Of a stretch of DNA of 64,000 bases, positions 17,661 through 23,875 are shown piece after piece. The translations under genes were made by a program, and so were the position numbers. The DNA is from an uncultured Lachnospiraceae bacterium (GTDB taxonomy: Bacteria; Bacillota; Clostridia; Lachnospirales; Lachnospiraceae), in contig CAMWBY010000003.1 in the NCBI GenBank assembly GCA_947172645.1, forward strand, positions 62,001 through 126,000, written 5' to 3'. The notes beneath the pieces are model-generated. The model did no database searches, was not told the origin of the DNA, and saw nothing but the letters and a program-made list of their open reading frames with translations. Every line of letters starts with the position of its first letter. The first letter of the stretch is position 1.

Positions 17661-18272
17661 ATGTCTGTCCCGTCATGGAAACAAACGGCGTCAAAACTGG
17701 ACGCGTTCGCGGAAGCGGTTAAATTACGGCATATCATAACACAAATGATAATGAGAAATTTCGGACTGAAGCGCGAAAAGTACGACGCGATCGTCGGGCG
17801 GCAAGTCCGCGAAAAGTACCCGGAACTGAAAAGCATGATCGCAAAGATCGACGCATATCAAAACGAGGTTGAAAAGGCGCGGCTTCTGACAGAATATCCG
17901 GAATATATAATCGGGAAAGTCAGGGATAATTTGTTCCGCTATTCTTCGGATCTGGTTTCAAATATTGCGGCAGCGAATGAAATCCAATGCAAAACGCCGA
18001 ACGAATTCGTGAAGCGGATCTTGCTAGAGGATGACGCGATCGGCGATATCGCGCGGATCCGGCAGGAAGTTCTTTTCATTGAGGAATTTTTCAGAATCGA
18101 CTTGTCGCGTTATATGGAGTATTCCGAACAACTGGAAATCACGAAGAATTATCTGTATCGGTGGAAAAAGTCAACGGTCAGGGATTACGACGAATTCCTT
18201 CATCCAGAGAAAAAGGCGTCGCGTCCGGAAAAGGAAAAGGCAAGGAAAAGACACAAACCAAAGAAACAATAA
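17661..18272 (+). CDS. avd: DGR accessory protein, Avd-like
   Basis: A 203-residue, almost wholly helical, basic protein between the target gene and the template repeat, the place of avd in the classical order. It starts at ATG 17661 behind AAAGAGGAAC. Known Avd proteins are about 125 residues, form a pentameric four-helix bundle and bind the reverse transcriptase and its RNA. This one is longer and ends in a lysine/arginine-rich tail (KEKARKRHKPKKQ). Identity is inferred from position, helicity and charge; it may be a distinct accessory family. Confidence 0.65.
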   Translation: MSVPSWKQTASKLDAFAEAVKLRHIITQMIMRNFGLKREKYDAIVGRQVREKYPELKSMIAKIDAYQNEVEKARLLTEYPEYIIGKVRDNLFRYSSDLVSNIAAANEIQCKTPNEFVKRILLEDDAIGDIARIRQEVLFIEEFFRIDLSRYMEYSEQLEITKNYLYRWKKSTVRDYDEFLHPEKKASRPEKEKARKRHKPKKQ

Positions 18273-18292
18273 ATTTCGGTTATGCGTTGCAC

Positions 18293-18416
18293 AGCCGCCC
18301 GGATGTGGTACTGGACTGCCGATCCGTCCGCCGCGAACACGACGAACTTTTGTAATTTCAACAACAACGGCAACAGCAACAACAACAGCGCGTCGGCGGA
18401 TGGCGGCGTCGCCCCG
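18293..18416 (+). repeat. DGR template repeat (TR)
   Basis: A non-coding copy of VR lying between the accessory gene and the reverse transcriptase. In the VR reading phase it contains ten AAC/AAT codons clustered near its centre, the hallmark of templates tuned for adenine mutagenesis; eight of them are altered in VR. It has about 30 adenines in all, 11 of them substituted in VR. Its 5' end begins 20 bases after the accessory stop codon. Confidence 0.96.
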
Positions 18417-18451
18417 ATATCGTCAGCAAGGCGGACACAATAAAGGATCCG

Positions 18452-18520
18452 CCGGACGCAGAACGATAGGAACGCATGACCGCAGCGGGGAACCGCTGAA
18501 ATTTATCGCCTGACGTCCGG
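18452..18520 (+). ncRNA. Structured 3' part of the DGR template RNA
   Basis: Three nested stems can be drawn after TR: CCGGACG (18452-18458) with CGTCCGG (18514-18520), CGATA (18464-18468) with TATCG (18504-18508), and CAGCGG (18483-18488) with CCGCTG (18493-18498) closing a GGAA tetraloop of the GNRA type. In known DGRs the RNA between TR and the reverse transcriptase gene is needed for priming and protein binding. The fold is by eye only. Confidence 0.55.
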
Positions 18521-18575
18521 GAGTGCTTAAAAGAAATACACTTCGTCGGACTATCAGCGGGCGTTTTATGAGGAT

Positions 18576-19787
18576 ATGGAAAGAAAACCAACATATAAAG
18601 ATTTATGTGATCCGAATGCTCTTATGGACGCCGCGAAGAAATGTATGCAAGGCGTTATGTGGAAATATTCGACACAGGCATATTATTTAGACAGGATAGA
18701 GCGGATCAGGATCACGAAGGAAAGACTGGAAAGCCGGGACAGAATGTCCGACGGCTTCGTCCAGTTCACAGTATGCGAACGCGGGAAACGCCGGGTCATT
18801 CGTTCGATACACATAAACGAACGCGTCGTCCACAGGGCGGAAAATGATCTGATTCTGGTTCCGGTATTGCGCCCGAAGCTGATCTATGACAACGCGGCGT
18901 CCCTGAAAGACAGGGGAACGCATTTTGCATTAAAGCGATTAAAGGTTCACTTATGGAAATATTATCGGGCGCATGGATCAAACGACGGCTATATCCTTAT
19001 GGGCGATTTACATTCATATTTTGATTCGGTCGATCACGACGTCGTGTTCCGGGAGTATTCAAAGATATTCGGATATGATCCGGACATTGTGGATCTGACA
19101 ATGGATTTTATAGACGCGTTCGGCGTCAAGTCGTTAGGGTTAGGATCACAGGTTTCGCAAATGACCGCCGTATTTTATCCGAACCGAATCGATCACTATA
19201 TCAAGGAACAGTTAAAGATCAAGGGTTACGGGCGTTACATGGATGACTTTTATCTGATACATGAAAGCCGGGACTATTTGAAGGAATGTCTGGAACAGAT
19301 CCGGAGGATGTATGCGGATATCGGAATCGAACTAAACGAGAAAAAGACACGGATTGTCAAATTATCGGACGAATTCAAGTTTTTAAAAGCAAAAACACAC
19401 ATGACAGAAACCGGGCGCGTCGTAATGCGCCCGGATCGTGGCACAATTACCAGAGAGCGGCGGAAGCTGAAAGCATTACGCCGGAAACTGGACGAAGGCG
19501 CGATCGTGTTCGCAGACGTCCAACAAGCCTATAATTCATGGAAAGGGCATATAAAACATTTTGATTCATACCGCACTATGCGAAATATGGATAAACTTTT
19601 CAACGAATTATTTTCAGAAGAAATCAGAAAAGAAAGGAGCGGCAACAATGGCAAAAAGCACAAAAACTATCGCGGAGAATTCAAACGATACGATTTTCCC
19701 GAACGTATCGATCCGGCTGAAAGACGGCACAGAGTTAAACGGAGTAATGAACGGGACGACATACGAAAGCGGGAATCCGGTTCCTGA
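18576..19787 (+). CDS. DGR reverse transcriptase
   Basis: A 403-residue group II intron-like reverse transcriptase lacking maturase or endonuclease domains. Motif A is GDLHSYFDSVDHD (residues 143-155) and the catalytic centre is YMDD (221-224). LGSQVSQ (189-195) fits the DGR-specific [IVL]GxxxSQ motif, where other reverse transcriptases have QG; it is linked to low fidelity at adenines. The last 46 codons overlap the next gene in another frame and may not be functional. ATG 18576 is the first start after an in-frame stop at 18528; the ribosome site is weak. Confidence 0.95.
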   Translation: MERKPTYKDLCDPNALMDAAKKCMQGVMWKYSTQAYYLDRIERIRITKERLESRDRMSDGFVQFTVCERGKRRVIRSIHINERVVHRAENDLILVPVLRPKLIYDNAASLKDRGTHFALKRLKVHLWKYYRAHGSNDGYILMGDLHSYFDSVDHDVVFREYSKIFGYDPDIVDLTMDFIDAFGVKSLGLGSQVSQMTAVFYPNRIDHYIKEQLKIKGYGRYMDDFYLIHESRDYLKECLEQIRRMYADIGIELNEKKTRIVKLSDEFKFLKAKTHMTETGRVVMRPDRGTITRERRKLKALRRKLDEGAIVFADVQQAYNSWKGHIKHFDSYRTMRNMDKLFNELFSEEIRKERSGNNGKKHKNYRGEFKRYDFPERIDPAERRHRVKRSNERDDIRKRESGS

Positions 19788-20010
19788 CGGGACGTTCACG
19801 GACGAAAATTTGTCGGAGGTTACGATCAACGGGACGACGTACTATAACATGAAATTAGTTTGTTCGTACCCGTGGGACGGCGGAACCCGGTTCGCGTTCC
19901 GGGAAATGACAGAGCAGGAAGCAGAAAACCGGAATTTGAAAGCACAGCTTCAGGCGGCACAACAGTCCGTCGCGGAACTGACGATCATCGTTTCCGGACT
20001 TATGATGTAG
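19648..20010 (+). CDS. Phage protein of unknown function, after DGR
   Basis: A 120-residue protein. ATG 19648 has a strong AAAGGAG site nearby, while the longer frame from 19561 runs through reverse transcriptase codons. Residues 30-90 are beta-rich with repeated NGTTY motifs, and 92-120 form a coiled coil. Similar short genes follow tail fibres in Clostridia phages and may be tail-associated. It overlaps the reverse transcriptase end by 140 bases, which is unusual. I do not recognise a named family. Confidence 0.75.
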   Translation: MAKSTKTIAENSNDTIFPNVSIRLKDGTELNGVMNGTTYESGNPVPDGTFTDENLSEVTINGTTYYNMKLVCSYPWDGGTRFAFREMTEQEAENRNLKAQLQAAQQSVAELTIIVSGLMM

Positions 20011-20026
20011 AGAGGGGGCGCAAGGG

Positions 20027-20179
20027 ATGAAATTTGACAAGGAAAGCGGAATTGTAAAAGTATGGGTTAATCTGGTTCAGAATGGGACATACACGCGCGA
20101 ACAGGTTCCGAAAATGTTCAATCTGCAGGAAGTTGTGGCGGAGGTTCTGGACGAACAGGCGGCAGAGGACGCCGCGTAA
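20027..20179 (+). CDS. Small XkdX / CD1375-like phage protein
   Basis: A 50-residue protein starting at ATG 20027 with site AAGGG and ending at TAA 20177-20179. The pattern VWVNLVQNGTYTREQVP, then a helix, resembles the short CD1375 or XkdX-type proteins encoded at the end of tail modules in Clostridia and Bacillus prophages. Their function is unknown. It sits directly before an intrinsic terminator, so it closes the tail and DGR transcript. Confidence 0.7.
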   Translation: MKFDKESGIVKVWVNLVQNGTYTREQVPKMFNLQEVVAEVLDEQAAEDAA

Positions 20180-20184
20180 AATTG

Positions 20185-20214
20185 CCGGAAGCGGATCCGG
20201 CTTCCGGATTTTTT
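20185..20214 (+). terminator. Intrinsic terminator of the tail/DGR unit
   Basis: CCGGAAGC (20185-20192) pairs perfectly with GCTTCCGG (20200-20207) over a 7-base loop, followed by ATTTTTT. It starts five bases after the stop of the last tail-module gene. Confidence 0.9.
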
Positions 20215-20316
20215 CCTGAATATCCCCGGCGGGGTGGCTGAATTTAGTCACTTCGTCAGGGTTTTGTTTTGTATCATGGGCGCATAAAGGGAAAAACAAA
20301 GAAAGGAGAAGGAAAA

Positions 20317-20676
20317 ATGCGGAGTAGAAAAAGAGCATACCCGGACTATATCACACGCCGGGAACATGAGGAATTCGCCCGCCGCATGGACACAGAAAAC
20401 CAAAGACTGAAAGACGAAAACGAACGGCAGAACAAAAGAATTACAATCGCCGAAAAATCCCTGAATGAATTTAACAAATTGACATTAGAAATTCAGCGGA
20501 TCGCCGCTTCCATTCAGAAAATGACGGAAGAAATGTCAAAACAGGGGAAACGTCTGGAAAACATCGAATCAAAACCGGGGAAACGGTGGGAAACACTGAT
20601 CGGCGGTATTCTTGGGGCGATTGCGGGAGCGATCGGGACGGCGATCGTGGCGATCGTGGCGGGGGCGATACATTGA
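20317..20676 (+). CDS. Coiled-coil membrane-anchored phage protein (XhlA-like)
   Basis: A 119-residue protein from ATG 20317 (site AAAGGAG); the upstream start at 20269 lies in the regulatory gap. Residues 12-90 are a long charged coiled coil and residues 96-118 form one glycine/alanine-rich membrane span (GGILGAIAGAIGTAIVAIVAG). The layout of coiled coil then C-terminal membrane segment beside a holin gene resembles haemolysin XhlA-type lysis accessories. Function is inferred. Confidence 0.7.
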   Translation: MRSRKRAYPDYITRREHEEFARRMDTENQRLKDENERQNKRITIAEKSLNEFNKLTLEIQRIAASIQKMTEEMSKQGKRLENIESKPGKRWETLIGGILGAIAGAIGTAIVAIVAGAIH

Positions 20677-20981
20677 CAAGGTATAGGCGGCGCACAGTAA
20701 AAAAGAAAATGGAAATGTCAAAAAAATTATTGATCGTTTCGGACGTCATCACATCCGGGACGGTTATTCTGACGTTTGCCGCCGTCTTTATCTTGAAAGA
20801 CATTTCCCCGCTTGCGTACCTGATCCCCGCCGTGTTTGGACTGTCAAGCGTCGCACACGGCTTTTATTTCTGGAAAGCGAAAGCAGAAAACCTTCGCAAA
20901 TACGGACAGGACGACAAGATCACAATGTCCGGCGGCGACGATTATTCCGATTATTCAGGATCCGGCGGATCCATTGGATAA
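20673..20981 (+). CDS. Small membrane protein of the lysis module
   Basis: TTG 20673 overlaps the stop of the previous gene; ATG 20709 is an alternative start. From 20709 the product has 90 residues with two hydrophobic spans (LLIVSDVITSGTVILTFAAVF and ISPLAYLIPAVFGLSSVA) and a polar glycine/serine/aspartate-rich tail. It could be a second holin or antiholin because it lies in the lysis module. No family is recognised. Confidence 0.6.
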   Translation: MTRYRRRTVKKKMEMSKKLLIVSDVITSGTVILTFAAVFILKDISPLAYLIPAVFGLSSVAHGFYFWKAKAENLRKYGQDDKITMSGGDDYSDYSGSGGSIG

Positions 20982-21023
20982 TATGCAACCAAAAACAACA
21001 CAACAAAAAAGGAGCGTGAAAAC

Positions 21024-21401
21024 ATGGAACAAATTTTAACTGACGTCTTGAAACTCGTCATAATGGCAGCGGTTGCGTTTGCGGTCTATATGATCCGGAA
21101 CGAATTAGTCCCGCTTATCCGGTCAAAGATGACGGCAGAACAGCTTCAGACGGCGCAGAAGTTCGCGGATATGTTCGTCTATATGGCGCAACAGGTTTTC
21201 GGGGGTTATCCGCCCGCAGAGCGAAAAGCAATCGTTACGGAAGCGTTGAAAAACGCGCTGATCGCGGTAAATATTTCTTTAACGGACAAGCTGATCGACG
21301 ACATGATCGAAGCAGCGGTCAAGGGACTTCGGATCGCGGAATCGTCCGGGGAAATTACAGCAAACACAGAGATCACAACAGAAAAGACAGGGGGCGCGTA
21401 A
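21024..21401 (+). CDS. Phage holin, LL-H family
   Basis: A 125-residue protein with one N-terminal membrane span (residues 8-25, VIMAAVAFAVYMI) followed by a long amphipathic region with MFVYMAQQVFGGYPPAERK and a helix with LTDKLIDDMIEAAVK. This is the layout of LLH-type phage holins. It ends one base before the endolysin gene, so it probably forms the membrane lesion that releases the endolysin. Confidence 0.85.
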   Translation: MEQILTDVLKLVIMAAVAFAVYMIRNELVPLIRSKMTAEQLQTAQKFADMFVYMAQQVFGGYPPAERKAIVTEALKNALIAVNISLTDKLIDDMIEAAVKGLRIAESSGEITANTEITTEKTGGA

Positions 21402-21402
21402 T

Positions 21403-22188
21403 ATGGCAACACAGGCACAACAGGCGGCATTTATTAAGCAGATCGCGCCGCTGATCGTCAAATACGCAAAGGGACGCGGTTATAAATGCGTTTCTGGGGC
21501 GATCGCGCAGGCTTGTCTGGAATCGGGTTATGGACTTTCTAGCCTTGCAGCAAAGTATCATAATTATTTCGGGTTAAAATGCGGCGGATCATGGAAAGGC
21601 GCGTCGGTCAATATGCGGACTATGGAAGAATACACAGTCGGGACACTGACCGCGATTTCCGATAATTTCCGGGCATATGGCGACATGGAACAGGGCGTCA
21701 AAGGATATTATGACTTTATCGCATATACGAGATATAAGGCGGTAAAGGACAAGACGACGCCGGAAGCGTACCTGACAGCGATCAAGGCGGCGGGATATGC
21801 GACGTCATCGACATACGTTCAGAATAATATGCGGGTGGTTCAGGCGCACAACCTGACAGCATGGGACGCATATCTGAACGGCGGATCCATTCCGTCAGAC
21901 GTCCAGACCGGACAGGCGGACAATACGCCGGAATTCACGGTCGGAAAGGTTTATCAGTTGGCAGTCGAATTGAAAGTCAGGACGGACGCGGGAACGTGGA
22001 GCAGAGCAAAGACGCACACGGAATTGACAGCGAACGCAAGGGCGAACGACAAAGACAAAGACGGAGCGATCGACAAGGGAACAAAGGTAACTTGTCAGGA
22101 AGTAAAGCGCGACGGATCGGATATCTGGATCAGAATTCCGTCCGGTTGGATTGCGGCGTATTATCAGGGGAACCGTTACGTCGCATAA
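21403..22188 (+). CDS. Endolysin: N-acetylglucosaminidase with SH3-like tail
   Basis: A 261-residue enzyme. Residues 10-155 match the glucosaminidase (GH73) domain, with the catalytic glutamate E40 in ACLESGYGLSSLAAKYHNYFGLK. Residues 180-261 form a bacterial SH3-like wall-binding domain ending in GSDIWIRIPSGWIAAYY. There is no signal peptide, so release depends on the holin. It is the last phage gene before the host boundary. Confidence 0.92.
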   Translation: MATQAQQAAFIKQIAPLIVKYAKGRGYKCVSGAIAQACLESGYGLSSLAAKYHNYFGLKCGGSWKGASVNMRTMEEYTVGTLTAISDNFRAYGDMEQGVKGYYDFIAYTRYKAVKDKTTPEAYLTAIKAAGYATSSTYVQNNMRVVQAHNLTAWDAYLNGGSIPSDVQTGQADNTPEFTVGKVYQLAVELKVRTDAGTWSRAKTHTELTANARANDKDKDGAIDKGTKVTCQEVKRDGSDIWIRIPSGWIAAYYQGNRYVA

Positions 22189-22259
22189 AAAGCGCGTAAT
22201 ACATAAATTGCTTTCTTTTGGCTAAAGTAAATGAGGAATTACTATATCACAGATGAAGG

Positions 22260-22293
22260 GCGGCTATCAAAAAATAGTCGCTTTTCATTTTTT
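22260..22293 (+). terminator. Terminator at the prophage right end
   Basis: GCGGCTAT (22260-22267) pairs with ATAGTCGC (22274-22281), with one G-U pair and a CAAAAA loop, followed by TTTTCATTTTTT. It ends the lysis transcript before miaB. Confidence 0.85.
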
Positions 22294-22297
22294 CTTG

Positions 22298-22306
22298 TGC
22301 TATAAT
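22298..22306 (+). promoter_or_regulatory. Extended -10 promoter for miaB
   Basis: TGCTATAAT is a perfect extended -10 element (TGnTATAAT) 37 bases before the miaB ATG. The -35 region falls in the terminator T-rich stretch and is weak. If the prophage reaches into miaB, as inferred from GATC content, this promoter is phage-supplied. Confidence 0.65.
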
Positions 22307-22342
22307 AGGCGGGTATATTATCAGGAACGAGGGATCGAAAAA

Positions 22343-23806
22343 ATGGGACATAATGACGATATAGAAAAATTGATACAATCGCAGGATCTAACAAAGCAGC
22401 CGCCGGAGCAGGAGCCGGAACGACAATATTATTTTATAAAAAAGTGTCGGGAAATAGTAAAAAAGAAGTCGGAGGAATTAGGGCGTCCGTTATATGCGTG
22501 TTCGGTGTGCATGGGGTGTCAGATGAACGCCAGGGATTCGGAGAAACTGCTGGGTATTCTGACACAGATTGGTTATGTGCCTACCGACCGGGAAGAGGAA
22601 GCGGATTTTGTTTTATACAACACCTGTACGGTACGTGACAACGCGAACCAGAGAGTTTATGGCCGATTGGGGTTTTTGAACGGCTTAAAGAAGAAGAAAC
22701 CGCATCTTAAAGTTGCCCTGTGCGGATGCATGATGCAGGAAGAGAGCGTGATAGAGAAGATTCAGAAGAGCTACCGGTTCGTGGATTTGGTTTTCGGGAC
22801 ACATAATATCTTCAAGTTGGCGCAGCTTCTTGTGACGGTGTTCGAGAGCGGCGGGATGGTGATTGATATTTGGGAGGAGACTGACCAAATTGTGGAAGAC
22901 CTTCCGGTGAAGCGTAAATATGCGTACAAGTCCGGCGTCAATATCATGTTCGGGTGCAATAATTTCTGTAGTTACTGTATCGTGCCGTATGTGAGGGGAC
23001 GGGAGAGGAGCAGGGACCCGGAGGAAATCGTGCAGGAGGTCAGAAAGCTTGTGGCGGACGGCGTCGTGGAAATTATGCTGCTTGGCCAGAATGTCAATTC
23101 CTACGGCCGGAATCTGGATACCCCGGTCACCTTTGCGCAGCTTCTGAAAAAAGTGGAGCAGATTGAGGGGCTGAGACGAATCCGGTTCATGACGTCCCAT
23201 CCAAAAGATTTGTCCGATGAGCTGATTGAAGTGATGGCAGGCTCTAATAAAATCTGCCGTCATCTGCATCTGCCGGTACAGGCAGGTTCCGACAGAATCC
23301 TTCAGGCAATGAACAGACGGTATACGAAAGAACAGTACCTTGCCCTGGTGGACAGGATTAAGAAAGCCATGCCCGATATTTCCATCACTACAGACTTGAT
23401 TGTGGGATTTCCCGGGGAGACGTCGGAGGATGTGGATGAGACTATCGATGTGGTGCGCAGGGTCGGGTATGACAATGCGTTTACGTTTATCTATTCCAAG
23501 CGGACAGGCACGCCTGCGGCGGCAATGGAGAACCAGGTGCCGGAGGCAGTGGTGAAGGAAGGGTTTGACAAGCTTCTCAAAGTAGTGCAGGATACCGCCA
23601 GGGAGCGTGCGCTGCGGCTCAAGGGACAGGTGATGGAAGCTTTGATAGAAGAAGTGAACGAGCAGGACGCTTCGCTTATGACAGGGCGGCTTTCCAACAA
23701 TATGCTTGTGCATTTCCCGGCGGACGGCAGGAAAATAGGACAGTTTGTGACAGTGTCTTTGGACGCATGCCACGGTTTTTATTATACAGGGCATATTGTT
23801 TCTTAA
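22343..23806 (+). CDS. miaB: tRNA methylthiotransferase MiaB
   Basis: A 487-residue radical-SAM enzyme that adds a methylthio group to i6A37 of tRNAs, acting after MiaA, which is encoded downstream. The N-terminal cluster domain has GCQMN near residue 60, and the radical-SAM motif is CNNFCSYC near residue 213. A TRAM domain closes the protein. ATG 22343 fits the GAACGAGGG site. The first 55 or so codons use ATA, TTA and CGA heavily and contain a GATC, unlike the rest of the gene and all host DNA here, so they may be phage-borne. The CSVCM before GCQMN is atypical. Confidence 0.95.
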   Translation: MGHNDDIEKLIQSQDLTKQPPEQEPERQYYFIKKCREIVKKKSEELGRPLYACSVCMGCQMNARDSEKLLGILTQIGYVPTDREEEADFVLYNTCTVRDNANQRVYGRLGFLNGLKKKKPHLKVALCGCMMQEESVIEKIQKSYRFVDLVFGTHNIFKLAQLLVTVFESGGMVIDIWEETDQIVEDLPVKRKYAYKSGVNIMFGCNNFCSYCIVPYVRGRERSRDPEEIVQEVRKLVADGVVEIMLLGQNVNSYGRNLDTPVTFAQLLKKVEQIEGLRRIRFMTSHPKDLSDELIEVMAGSNKICRHLHLPVQAGSDRILQAMNRRYTKEQYLALVDRIKKAMPDISITTDLIVGFPGETSEDVDETIDVVRRVGYDNAFTFIYSKRTGTPAAAMENQVPEAVVKEGFDKLLKVVQDTARERALRLKGQVMEALIEEVNEQDASLMTGRLSNNMLVHFPADGRKIGQFVTVSLDACHGFYYTGHIVS

Positions 23807-23875
23807 TGTAACAGGCGCCGGGACAATAAAACTATACGATTCATTATATAAAATACAGAAAGACGGTTAATATAA

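Noticed and set aside
18031-18513. Open frame of 160 codons through the template repeat
   Set aside because: It overlaps the accessory gene in another frame, has no ribosome site, and is explained by the base composition of the accessory gene and TR.
22685-23794. Minus-strand open frame of 369 codons opposite miaB
   Set aside because: It lies wholly antisense to a recognisable gene and shows no family motif; such long shadows come from codon bias.
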